A program made the translations under genes and the position numbers. Positions 16,387-25,500 of a stretch of DNA of 26,199 nt are shown here, piece by piece. The notes below the pieces were generated by a model. That model was not told where the DNA came from, did no database searches, and worked only from the letters and a program-made list of their open reading frames with translations. The first letter of the stretch is position 1. Each line of letters starts with the position of its first letter. The stretch covers positions 1 to 26,199 of the forward strand of contig CAICTM010001594.1 of the NCBI GenBank assembly GCA_903772945.1. The letters are read 5' to 3'. This stretch comes from Seminavis robusta (taxonomy: Eukaryota; Bacillariophyta; Bacillariophyceae; Naviculales; Naviculaceae).

Positions 16387-17817
16387 ATGGCGAGCCGATT
16401 ACTGCTGTCAAGGACGCCTTGGCATGGCAGTACTAAGATACATGCCGCCATTCGACCATCAGCCAGTCTCTTATTCAACAATGCGAGCCCTTGTAGTGGT
16501 GCTTTGGGTAGTTCCTTGGGGACAGATACCAGTATGATTGCTGCCAACAATCGGTGTTACTATTCTACAGCGACCAAAACCACATCTTTGGGTGTCAATA
16601 GTACAATGCAGAGTTCTGATTGGAACTCTTTAGGCAGGAAAGACTCCAGCATGATTGCGGCCAATAATCGAAGAAATCTAAGCGGCATGAAGGATGAATA
16701 TGGCGAAATGACGTCGGATGGAGACACCTATGTGCATCCAACCCCCTTGACGCTGGAAAATGGTCAAGTGCTTCCAGAGGCACAGTTACGGTACCAAACC
16801 TATGGAGAATTGAATGAAGCACGTGACAACGTAGTGGTGATCTGTCATGCATTGACGGGAAACGCCAGCTTGGAAGCATGGTGGGGCGACCTTTTGGGAC
16901 CTGGCAAGGCATTTGATACCGATCGTTATCTGGTAGTATGCAGCAATATCTTGGGCAGTTGCTATGGAAGCACCTGTCCAACATCCATCAATCCGTCCAC
17001 GGGAAAGCCCTATTTACAAGACTTTCCCGACGTGAGTGTCCAAGATACCGTCCGTCTGCAGCTCTACATGCTGGTCAATGCCCTAAAGGTCCAATCCATC
17101 AAGTCTGTTATTGGAGGCAGTTTTGGAGGCATGCAGGCCATGGAATTTGCCGTGCAAGGAGGAAGCAGTCCGTCGAGTCCCATTGCCAGTGACTGTTTCT
17201 TTGCTGCAAACGAGAAACCCCTTGTCCGAACGGTCATACCTATTGCCTGTGGAGCGGCTCATACAGCTTGGCAGATTGCCATTTCCGAAACGCAGCGTCA
17301 AGCCATTTATGCCGATCCCAACTGGGAATCCAACCCCCTCCAAGCTAACGGGGGCTTGTCGGTAGCCCGTCAAATTGGAATGGTCAGCTACCGTACGGCA
17401 AAAGGTTACAGCCAAAAGTTTGGACGCAACATGCAAGATGGACAATCCACGGCTCAGTATGGGAGCTCGGCAGGTTGGAAAGTCAAGAGTTATTTGGAAT
17501 ACCAGGGCGAAAAGTTTCTCTCGCGGTTTGATCCCATTACCTATGTCAAAATGACGGAACAAATGGATTCTCATGACGTGGCCCGTGGCCGTGGTGATTC
17601 GTTAAAGGATGTGTTGGATCATGTCGAAATTCCTGCCTTGGTTCTGGGAATTGATAGTGATGTCCTGTATCCTCTACAGGAACAACAGGAGCTAGTCGAT
17701 TACTTGCCCAATTCGGAACTGAAAATCGTTCATTCGGACGATGGTCATGATGGATTCTTGTTGGAACAGGAACAGGTGGCAAATCACATTTCGAATTTCT
17801 TGAAGCAACACGACTAA
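16387..17817 (+). CDS. metX: Homoserine O-acetyltransferase (MetX family, alpha/beta hydrolase)
   Basis: The protein has 476 residues from ATG 16387 (a GTG-initiated extension of seven codons precedes it). The core carries all MetX landmarks: the oxyanion segment (VVICHALTGNASLEAWWGD), NILGSCYGSTCPTSINP, then IGGSFGGMQ with the nucleophile Ser245, Asp425 in DSDVLYP, and His454 in DDGHDGFL. The family transfers an acyl group from acyl-CoA to homoserine for methionine synthesis. Some members use serine or succinyl-CoA instead, and I cannot separate these by eye. The first roughly 110 residues are not part of the enzyme fold. They are rich in Ser, Arg, Asn and Thr with few acidic residues (MASRLLLSRTPWHGSTK), as expected for a mitochondrial or plastid presequence. 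Within that region the phrase SMIAANNR occurs twice, 39 residues apart. Confidence 0.9.
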   Translation: MASRLLLSRTPWHGSTKIHAAIRPSASLLFNNASPCSGALGSSLGTDTSMIAANNRCYYSTATKTTSLGVNSTMQSSDWNSLGRKDSSMIAANNRRNLSGMKDEYGEMTSDGDTYVHPTPLTLENGQVLPEAQLRYQTYGELNEARDNVVVICHALTGNASLEAWWGDLLGPGKAFDTDRYLVVCSNILGSCYGSTCPTSINPSTGKPYLQDFPDVSVQDTVRLQLYMLVNALKVQSIKSVIGGSFGGMQAMEFAVQGGSSPSSPIASDCFFAANEKPLVRTVIPIACGAAHTAWQIAISETQRQAIYADPNWESNPLQANGGLSVARQIGMVSYRTAKGYSQKFGRNMQDGQSTAQYGSSAGWKVKSYLEYQGEKFLSRFDPITYVKMTEQMDSHDVARGRGDSLKDVLDHVEIPALVLGIDSDVLYPLQEQQELVDYLPNSELKIVHSDDGHDGFLLEQEQVANHISNFLKQHD

Positions 17818-19020
17818 TAACGATCTAATGGCATTTTGTAGGATATGTGTTGCCCTGAAACGGCCGAGGAAATTCTTCGGTTTAGAGTGGCCAGCCCAAT
17901 AGAAATCGCTCATCGATGCTTGTATTGAAGACCGGCGACGAGTACCATCCACCTCATTGAACGACAACAGGCCAGTCTACAAATACAAATTTAGCAATTC
18001 CAGCGAGGGCTTTCCTTGGAATAGCGGTATGTGCGAGCTGGTGAACTGGCGTGAGGATGCTTGTGGTTTGGGGCGCGGGAGAACAGAGGGACGGCAGAAA
18101 GAATGCCAAATCGTTACTTCGCCTTTGTACTACCTGGTAGATTGTACCGGTAGCATGCGATCAAGAGACCCGGGGATGTACCGGTAGTACGACTATATAG
18201 TGAGCAGTGATCGGCGGTGCATTTTGTACGTCTTGGCACCGTACCTTGGGCTGCCACCATCTTACCCGAGTGTCGTTTGTATTCTGGCCGGAAAAATCGT
18301 AAGATGACAAACTGAAAAGTAATGTAGCCTTGTGAGGAGAAAGAAGGAAATTCTTTCGAGCAGGCAGCTAGCTACCGGTAGCTAGTAAAGTGTTGTGCGA
18401 CTTGCAAGTTGGTGATTACAACATCGAGCCCACTACTCCAAGCGCGACTTTGTTGGCACAGCTGTTTGGCTGCTGTGCTCCCGCTGCCACCGGTGCCGTA
18501 CATCCTCAAAACCACAGCTGATGGATCCATCATCCAAGCCGAGGAGATAGTCTCTAGCTAGCTAGAGCTAGTAGTAGGCTACTGGCTAGCTAGTAGCTCC
18601 AAAAATCAATCACACTTCTCGGGGAAACCACTCTTGCGGGACCACTGAGCCCTGAGCACCGTGCGGACCTTGCGATCGGTAAAACACCATGCAATCCGAT
18701 ATCGCCTGTAAGCTCGCGTAGACACCGGTACCGTCCAAACCGTACAAGTCATCAAATTACCATGCAATCTGCGACTGATCGAAGGCGTTTTATGCACAGA
18801 CCCCCGGACCTTGCTTGTGCCAGTCGGAAAACAGCATTCGAAGAGGCAAGGTGTACCACGCTGCAATACAAACATCAGATTCGATTTACTGCTCAGAGCA
18901 ACAGGTCCTGTCGAATTCATTCCTTTATCATGTCCATGCATCTCTTCTTTCTGTCTCACAAATCAAAAAGAACCAAACAAAGAAAACATCCATTGCAAAG
19001 AAACCCCACTAATCGGTACC
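17818..19020. other. Long intergenic region with CTAGCTAG palindromes
   Basis: 1.2 kb without a convincing gene. It carries GCTAGCTACCGGTAGCTAG at 18368-18386, TAGCTAGCTAGAGCTAG at 18554-18570, GGCTAGCTAGTAGC at 18584-18597, and TACCGGTA-type words near 18145, 18180 and 18725. The last 60 bases before the next gene are A/C-rich, which may be its 5' leader. Confidence 0.5.
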
Positions 19021-19818
19021 ATGACAACCAACCAAACCATCGACGTCACTGATCTTCAGTATCAAGCGTCCAAATCTTTTTTGCCTGACAAGGAATCGCT
19101 TTGGAAGTTTCCTCAAGAACATGATGGATGGGTTCATGCACACAATGCTATTCGTGGCGAGATGCAGACCATTGAAGACTGCTTTCGAGTCATCCAGAGT
19201 AGATCCAAAAAGCAACCACAGCTTCAAAACTGGGAGGCGGCCGCTCTCCGAACAGTGTTTGATGCCCATGTAAATTTTGTGCACGTGCACCACACAAACG
19301 AAGACGACATTATTACCCCCTGGCTAGCCACCCGCGTGAACCTTCCGTCCAAGCTCACAGATGATCATGCACATATCGTGAGAGATATGAAATCCATTCA
19401 AACCAGGATCCATGGGCTCAAGGGAGGCGACAACAGAGATACCTCCATGGCTGCATTGTTGACGCTTTGGAAACCGTACACGGTTACTATGCGGGAACAT
19501 TTGCAAGAAGAAGAAGACATTGGGCTTCCATTGTTGCGAGCTTACTTCACGCCCAAGGAGCTCCTCAGGACCGTCATGAAACTTTCCAAAAAGGAATCTT
19601 CGAACCCACTCGTCACTGGCACTTTCGTCCATCACATGGGAAAAGATCACTGCCGCAAGGAATTCATGAAAGAGCACGATGTTCCGTCCTTTGTTTGGTA
19701 CATCGCATTCGCTAGACCATTGAAGATGTACGAGAAGCAAGTTGTTTCTGTCGTCAAGGCCATTCATGTTGGCGTGGAACCTGTGCCCGTCAAGAGAGGC
19801 GGACTCTGGTGTTGTTAG
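19021..19818 (+). CDS. Hemerythrin-like HHE-domain protein with Cys-Cys C-terminus
   Basis: A 265-residue protein from ATG 19021; the frame is open 70 codons further upstream but only from a TTG. The four-helix HHE layout is visible: His41 in WVHAHNAIRGE, His90/His91 and Glu94 in HVHHTNEDDIITP, His116/His118 in TDDHAHI, and His160 with Glu164 in MREHLQEEEDIGLP. These residues fit a non-haem di-iron or other metal site. A C-terminal domain follows with further His and Cys (VHHMGKDHCRKEF). The end is GGLWCC. A terminal Cys-Cys can be a geranylgeranylation or palmitoylation site in eukaryotes, so membrane attachment is possible. Oxygen, NO or iron sensing are family possibilities only. Confidence 0.8.
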   Translation: MTTNQTIDVTDLQYQASKSFLPDKESLWKFPQEHDGWVHAHNAIRGEMQTIEDCFRVIQSRSKKQPQLQNWEAAALRTVFDAHVNFVHVHHTNEDDIITPWLATRVNLPSKLTDDHAHIVRDMKSIQTRIHGLKGGDNRDTSMAALLTLWKPYTVTMREHLQEEEDIGLPLLRAYFTPKELLRTVMKLSKKESSNPLVTGTFVHHMGKDHCRKEFMKEHDVPSFVWYIAFARPLKMYEKQVVSVVKAIHVGVEPVPVKRGGLWCC

Positions 19819-20044
19819 AGCTGATGGATTGATTGGAACATCAGCATGCGCTCACCGCTGCAGACATCAGCGGCTCTTGACTGCCACTACTACTATCTAG
19901 AATGTAACAAACTAGCTTTTAAGTTAACAAAGAAGCAGCTGCCAGGCAACCAAAGCTTCTGAGAGTCTGCGGCTGAGTACCGGTATTTGACCACAGCTTC
20001 GGTTCACATCTGCGATGGCACATCTACGGGCGCTGCAGAGGCAA

Positions 20045-21499
20045 CTAACATTCTGCTTCGTCTGGCAGAAAACAAATCTCGCTCTCATCATCGGAATCAC
20101 CCCGTGTGCCATCCTCGAAGCGTGCTGCTTCTTTGGATTTGAGTTCTGGATCAGCAAGAGCTGCTTCGTCGTGATGATGCAATATAACAGTATCCATGGG
20201 CCCAAGCGGAAAGCAAATCTCCCTTTCTTCATCGGAATCGGTCAGTGGACCATCCTCAAGACGTGTTTCCTTGGATTCAAGCTCTGGATCGGCAACTTTG
20301 ACCAGTCCACTATCATGATCGCGATCCTGAATGACAACACGAACATTCATGGGTCTGGCAATACCAACATCCATTGGCCCCAGCATGGGTCCAGCAGGCC
20401 GAAATGGCCATCGCATGAAGAAGAATTGATGAATGAGAAGAAGGGGCGTCACCACATGCAGTGAGAACCAATGGATCAGGGTATGCTCCGTAAACTCTTC
20501 AGAATATAGAGGATCAGCTGCCACCATTAGATCATAGATGGGTGCCAACATGGTTCGACACAACCATATCCAAAAGAATGGGAAGATGACTTGTGACAAC
20601 ACAAAAGAATACAACCCACGGAGTGGCTGGCGGATCTTGTGGTAGGGCCAGAAGTCAAATGCCACTGTATGAAACAGAGATCCACAGATTTGAGATGTGC
20701 CAACGGCCTCTGCATAAAAGGCTTGGTCCACACCAGCAGCAATGACAAGTTGATAGGTAGCCACTCCGAGACCAAGAGACATCACCAACAGCAATATTGG
20801 CAAGAATGGATATGGGAGATTTTCAAGGGGACTTCCAGAAAAGCCCTGAAAGACCATGTTGCTGGCAAAGCATTGGACCCAAACAGTAATGCTGACAAGT
20901 TGTCCAAAGACGTAACCTGCGAGGATGGGCCCATGTGGGTTGGATGGATCATCATGTGCAGGTCCTTCAAAATCCATAATTTGAAAGATCATCACTGACA
21001 ACAAGATAATTATGAGTGAGTTGATGGCAATGTTCACAGGGGGAGATGAATGTGATGGGATGAGAGGCCTTGGAAGGGTTTGAATGTTGAAAACCCACCA
21101 CAATGAAATGTAGAAGAGGCAAATGCCAAACCAGGCACCTCCAGGGAACAAAGGGTATCCAGGATAGACATTGGCGAAGAATGCCGACAAAGCTGTTGAT
21201 ATTCCAATCACTAGGCCTGTCATGGTAAGACCTAGCAGGATACGACGGTGGCCTCTCCAATATGCCTTGCCATAGTCACCGAATGGTGCTGTCAGTGGCC
21301 ATCCTCCAACAATTCCAAACATGATCAAATAATGAAGCAGCCAAAAACTCCAGGGAACATAAGTCTCAACGGCCCATTTGGGGTTGGCACTCATGGTGGA
21401 GTAGGAGAGTATCCAAGCAATGACTAGGATAACAAGGAACCTCACAATTTGATCTCCAATGGGTAGGATTTCCATGGTTGCACCTGTTTTCTTGGACAT
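20045..21499 (-). CDS. Polytopic membrane protein with acidic duplicated tail, unrecognised
   Basis: The protein has 484 residues from ATG 21499; the open frame upstream to 21556 starts with GTG. After a short cytosolic-type start there are about nine to ten hydrophobic segments, for example IVRFLVILVIAWILSYS, ILLGLTMTGLVIGIS, IAINSLIIILLSVMIF, FLPILLLVMSLGLGVA and LHVVTPLLLIHQFFF. Aromatic-rich loops (WPLTAPFGDYGKAYWRG, FPGGAWFG) may be family signatures, but I do not recognise the family. The last roughly 110 residues are hydrophilic and acidic. They contain two related units, ADPELESKETRLEDG...DSDEEREICF and ADPELKSKEAARFEDG...DSDDESEICF, about 47 residues apart. The tail is a plausible phosphorylation or binding region. 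It ends with Cys. Confidence 0.75.
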   Translation of the reverse strand: MSKKTGATMEILPIGDQIVRFLVILVIAWILSYSTMSANPKWAVETYVPWSFWLLHYLIMFGIVGGWPLTAPFGDYGKAYWRGHRRILLGLTMTGLVIGISTALSAFFANVYPGYPLFPGGAWFGICLFYISLWWVFNIQTLPRPLIPSHSSPPVNIAINSLIIILLSVMIFQIMDFEGPAHDDPSNPHGPILAGYVFGQLVSITVWVQCFASNMVFQGFSGSPLENLPYPFLPILLLVMSLGLGVATYQLVIAAGVDQAFYAEAVGTSQICGSLFHTVAFDFWPYHKIRQPLRGLYSFVLSQVIFPFFWIWLCRTMLAPIYDLMVAADPLYSEEFTEHTLIHWFSLHVVTPLLLIHQFFFMRWPFRPAGPMLGPMDVGIARPMNVRVVIQDRDHDSGLVKVADPELESKETRLEDGPLTDSDEEREICFPLGPMDTVILHHHDEAALADPELKSKEAARFEDGTRGDSDDESEICFLPDEAEC

Positions 21500-22333
21500 C
21501 TTGAGGGTTGGCTTCAGGTCTTCGATTGTACTCTCAAGGGGGGTGGTCCTACACACTCTTGCTCGTATCTATCGATAACAGTTTTCGAGAACAATGATGT
21601 GATTGCAGAAAAAAATTGTGGTTGTGATGTGAGCGGGGAGCGGGGGGAGAAATAATTGGAGAGGTTTCGGTTGAACGCGGTCTGGGCTTGCAAGAGAGAA
21701 AAGTACCAGTGCTCTATTCAGCGGCGGTGAAAGAAAGCGGGCAAGCTGGAAGGTCCAGAACCAGACTGCAATCCTTTTTTGACAGTTTCTCAAATGAGAA
21801 AGTACCGGTAGTTTCTCATTTGAGAAACTAAGCTCTGAAATGAGAAAGTTAGTTTTTCATTTCGTCGAAATGAGAAACTATCTTTTGAAATGAGAAACTA
21901 TACATGAAACTGATAGTACATGTGTGGTGATTTCTGCCAGAAATGAGAAACTATTTTTTCAAATGAGAAACTAAAACTGTTAGTTTCTCAATTTGAGAAA
22001 CTAAAAATGAGAAACTAAAATTTGAAAATAAGAAACTAAAACTGTTTGAAAAATTTCAAAACATCATCCGTGTTTCCGGAGCTTGCTGGCTAGCCGAAAA
22101 TTTGAAATAGGTTCGTTGAATCGTCGTAGCGGTATAGCGCCCACCTTCCCAGACAGGGAATGAAGAGATTCTACAGAACGGAGAGTATGAGTTAACAGGG
22201 AGCCGACCATAAGGGAGACTGACGGACAGGAATCCGGGAGAGCCATCATCCAAGGATGAGGTGTGGACCGAAGTGTCGGGTGCACAGGTGGTGTGCCTAT
22301 GTGGTGTTGATGACTAGCTAGAAGGACTACTAA
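21500..22333. other. Intergenic region between the membrane protein gene and the retroelement-like block
   Basis: No convincing gene. It holds the promoter of the membrane-protein gene near 21500-21780, the TGAGAAACT repeat cluster, and a featureless stretch from about 22045 to 22330. Confidence 0.45.
21784..22040. repeat. Cluster of TGAGAAACT direct and inverted repeats
   Basis: Within about 260 A/T-rich bases the word (A/T)TGAGAAA(C/G)T appears about nine times on the plus strand (around 21794, 21820, 21840, 21870, 21890, 21942, 21963, 21993, 22007), with a variant AAGAAACTA near 22029. Its complement AGTTTCTCA or a close variant appears three or four times (21784, 21810, 21849, 21982). 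Two pairs form near-perfect palindromes: AGTTTCTCA at 21810-21818 with TGAGAAACT at 21821-21829, and TAGTTTCTCA at 21981-21990 with TGAGAAACTA at 21994-22003. A degenerate MITE, satellite or protein-binding array are all possible. Confidence 0.85.
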
Positions 22334-22388
22334 TCGGGCGGCTACAAATCAGGTTCACTTTTTCTGAACCAGAGTTGCAGCCGCCCGA
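22334..22388. repeat. Long imperfect hairpin with GC-rich arms
   Basis: TCGGGCGGCT at 22334-22343 is the exact complement of AGCCGCCCGA at 22379-22388. GGTTCA at 22352-22357 pairs with TGAACC at 22365-22370. The 8-base stretches between them also pair partly, leaving a 7-base C/T-rich loop. A related word, GCTGCCCGAC, occurs again at 22452-22461. It stands about 120 bases before the ATG of the retroelement-like frame and could be part of its terminus or leader. Confidence 0.8.
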
Positions 22389-22506
22389 CACCAATTTTCC
22401 TTTTTGACTGGGGGTAATTAGTGTGAGCGTCCGCAACCTGAAAAAGTATCTGCTGCCCGACAGTGACCGCCTCCCTCGCCAAACCTTACTCTGAAGAAAA
22501 GTAAGC

Positions 22507-24631
22507 ATGGACTTAGAGTTTGATGACGCCAGCGGCGGGTCACACAGTGTGACTTCCTTAGGGTCCGGTGTCGGAGATGGCGGCGTTTTGCACACCGGCC
22601 GAGTGGTGTGCAAGGAGGTGTTTTGTCGAGCCCGATTCGTCATGAAAGGTACCGTCTATGTTTGTTTCAGTGACCGTGTATCGAGTGTAACCGAGCCGGT
22701 CACCGAGGAGCTACTCGGTCCAACCAGGTGGGGTACTCCTTTGAAGGGGTGCTTAGACGCAATGACAAATACTTTGACGGAATCGCTAGTACCGCCTTGT
22801 CCCCACGAAACGAAAAAGCCGTTCTTCAAGAAAGAGCGAGCTGAGGACGAAGCAGCGCTCCATGAAGGACCCGCCGAACGCTCTCCCGGGATCACGGTGG
22901 AAACCGTGAACATGGGATCGCCTGACGCAAACGAGCTTTTTCGAGTGGAAGCACCAAGGGACGTGGAGGGTCGATCTCCTTCGAAGGCGAAGAAGCCCCC
23001 GGCCTCGCCGGACCTTCTCGAGCGATACCGCGGATCTTTAGCACCCCCATCCCGGGTCATCAGAAGATCGCTGCCCGCAAGAAAACACCCGAAGGCTCGC
23101 TGAACGAGGCAGAGAGAGCCCGAAAGATCTCGGAGCTGGCCGCCCAGGAACGAGCTAAGGAGGAAGTCGCCCAAGAAGAAAAGCGGCTCGCGGCAGCAAA
23201 CTATGAGCAAGAACGAGCCACTGAGATGGCCGTCCAGAAGCTCCTACGTGAACACGAGGCAGCCGGAGCACAACGAGCGAAGGCCGCTGAGGCCGCCAAA
23301 TACAAGCAGGAAAGCAGAGGTTCAGCGACGCGTTGAACAAGCCCTGGCCGCCAAGGCTCGCCAGGAAGGACTCCGAGATAGGCACCCGGGGACAGGCGAC
23401 GGTACGGCTCCGCCGACACCCAGCTTCTCCCCTGGAGTACCATCCAGTCCAACCAGCCGCTCTTTGGTACGGGTATGTGAACGGGGTCAATGGAGCATAC
23501 GGAGTGGTCAACGAACAGCGCAAGATGCAGCCATTCGCCAGCGATAGGATTCTTGCCTGTGCCCGCAGCACGGCTGCCGAAGCCTGGGAGTGGGTGAGTG
23601 CCGAACTCGCCCATACAGCTGACAACGCCCCGGCCCCCGACGAGATCCGGCGATGGAAGTCCCTGAGCCCGCCAATAGTCGAGTGGTACGCAATCCAGCC
23701 GGCCCACCCACCATGCTCGCCGGAAAGGACCCGTCTACCAAGGACAAGGATGCGATCTACAACATCCCCATCAAGGAGGGCACGGCAGTTCTCGCGAAAG
23801 GTTTGGCCCCAGAAGGAATCAGTCCGCGAACGGCCAAAACATTGGCAACACCATGCTAGATGTATTGTCCCTACCAGGTAAGACACAGACCGGTGAACGC
23901 GACGATGTAACCAGCGAAATCAGAGATTCTCTCTTCGCCGCCGTCAGTCGCCAAACTGTCGACGACGAGGAGGTGCCCCCCGACCTCAAGTGGCAGCAGC
24001 CTTCCAGAAATCAGTCTCAGCCTGCAAGAACGACGAAGACCTACGGGAACTCAAGCGAGATGTGGAAGAAGTGGAGGAACAACACCTTTGTCCGGTCCAT
24101 CGAGCAACAACGCACCATCCTCGTCAGGAACGACTACCCTCTGAGCCTCGCCGACACCTGGAGTAGCGAGGGATTTATGGCCACACTCAACCGCAAGGGA
24201 ATCAAGTATTACAAAGCCTTCCTTGACCATCTCATCAGCTGTCGTCCGGCCAAGGATGGAACGCCACCACCACGGTCATCGAATACTATGTGAAGAAGTG
24301 GCGCATCATTCGGGCCAATTGCCATTCCCGGCTCCTAGCCCTATGCCAACTTTATGTCACCTCCGCGATGGATATGAAAAGCGACTGGCTGCACCTCAAG
24401 CTCACGGACAAGAAAGTGAACTCCCTGCTCACGCAGACTGGAGGAGCAGAAGGTGCCCGGAACGGAGGAGCTGTCCCTCGCGGAATCGCCCTCTGCCAGA
24501 AGTGCGAGACCATCCTCCACGGCGGGACCGGCTGCCCCTGGACTGCCCTACGTGGAAATGCGGCAAAACAGGCAGGCAAGGAAGCCCTACGTCGTTTGGC
24601 AGCTGGTGAAGCAGCACCTCCGCCCGAATAA
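22507..24631 (+). pseudogene. Gag-like coding region fragmented by several frame changes
   Basis: It starts at ATG 22507 and reads for 198 codons to a stop at 23101-23103. Coherent sequence then follows in other frames. A long Ala/Glu/Lys/Arg coiled coil (about 23049-23320, for example ERARKISELAAQERAKEE) is in a second frame, with the switch near an ACCCCC run at 23043-23048. Its continuation (EVQRRVEQALAAKARQEG) is in another frame after about 23310. A Trp/Tyr-rich segment (LWYGYVNGVNGAYGVV, 23455-23500) recalls the N-terminal RNase H1/viroplasmin-type domain, weakly. A basic helix-rich part (about 24080-24430, with GFMATLNRKGIKYYKAFLDHL and IRANCHSRLLALCQ) and a C-terminal Cys/His cluster (CQKCETILHGGTGCPW) also sit in two frames. 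The Cys/His cluster could be a nucleic-acid-binding finger. At least five switches are needed, so the region cannot make one protein as read. Confidence 0.5.
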
Positions 24632-24918
24632 GGAAGAAACGCCACCTTACCGCAGAGCCCGTAGGGGCCCAGAATACTATATATGTTCAGAAAGAAGTCT
24701 TCAAGTGTACGAACCGCCGCGCGACGGTCACAAGCACTTGAGCTGACTACAACACGTGACGACCGAAGATCCACAACTTCACGTCAGCAATGAGCTCTTG
24801 GTTCCAGCCGAGAGACAATTTGGAAGGGGGACAGAAGGCAATCTGACAAGTTCGCTAACAATTACCACCCGTTATGTTACTTAATGCCTTTCTCGTTGTC
24901 GTTCTACACCACACGTAG
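24632..24918. other. Spacer between gag-like and pol-like parts
   Basis: About 290 bases with no sustained frame. Contains an AATACTATATATG stretch at 24671-24683 and nothing else recognised. Confidence 0.35.
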
Positions 24919-25500
24919 GTGAGTCAGAACGATTTGTACGAGCAGAGGATATCCTACTGTGCTTCCCCGCGCATCCTTCCACCCCTCCTCAAGAGGAACA
25001 AAATTCGATATGGAACCATCGGCACGGCCTGGATTTGGCCCGTTTGGTATGGGAGGAGAAAACCACGTTTTCTCATGCCAGACATCATGTACAGTCACCG
25101 CTTTCTAAGCGGCCCAAGACCAAAGAAGTCAAGCACTCCAACGTCAGAAGAAGACTTCCTCAACTCCCAAAGACTAGACGCATTACATAGTGGACGAAGG
25201 CTGCGCAAACAACGCAAGGAGGTTCTGACGCAGTTAAAACACTGTCAGGATACCGGGAAGCCAAAGTCGATCATCTTCGCTGGTCCGGTGAGCCGAGGAT
25301 ACGACACCCAAGACGCCTATGGCGGAAAGGACGCCGCAAAGACCTTGAACGGATGGCTACGTCGGGCAGGAATGGTACCTAGGAGGACACAAACAAGGAG
25401 GCGCTGTGGTACAGGAACGCCTCATGGAAGTCTTCAGCCTGCCTCCCTAGAAAGAACCTGCCAAGACCCAACACACCAAGGGCTCCCCCCAGGGAAATGA
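24919..25500 (+). pseudogene. Pol-upstream frame fragment, several frames compete
   Basis: One plus frame is open from 24919 to a stop at 25498-25500, but it opens with GTG and its last 40 residues look unlike protein (Arg/Thr/Gly-rich). From 25373 a different frame (GGHKQGGAVVQERLMEVFSLP) reads better until a stop at 25457-25459. The part with LDALHSGRRLRKQRKEVLTQL is plausible as basic helical sequence. I interpret it as continued frame decay of the retroelement-like block; no domain is recognised. Confidence 0.35.

Noticed and set aside
23155..23886. 243-codon minus-strand open frame in the retroelement-like block
   Set aside because: High G+C makes long antisense frames likely, and its sequence is Arg/Ser/Gly/Trp-rich without domain features. 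Plus-strand frames in the same place show coiled coil.
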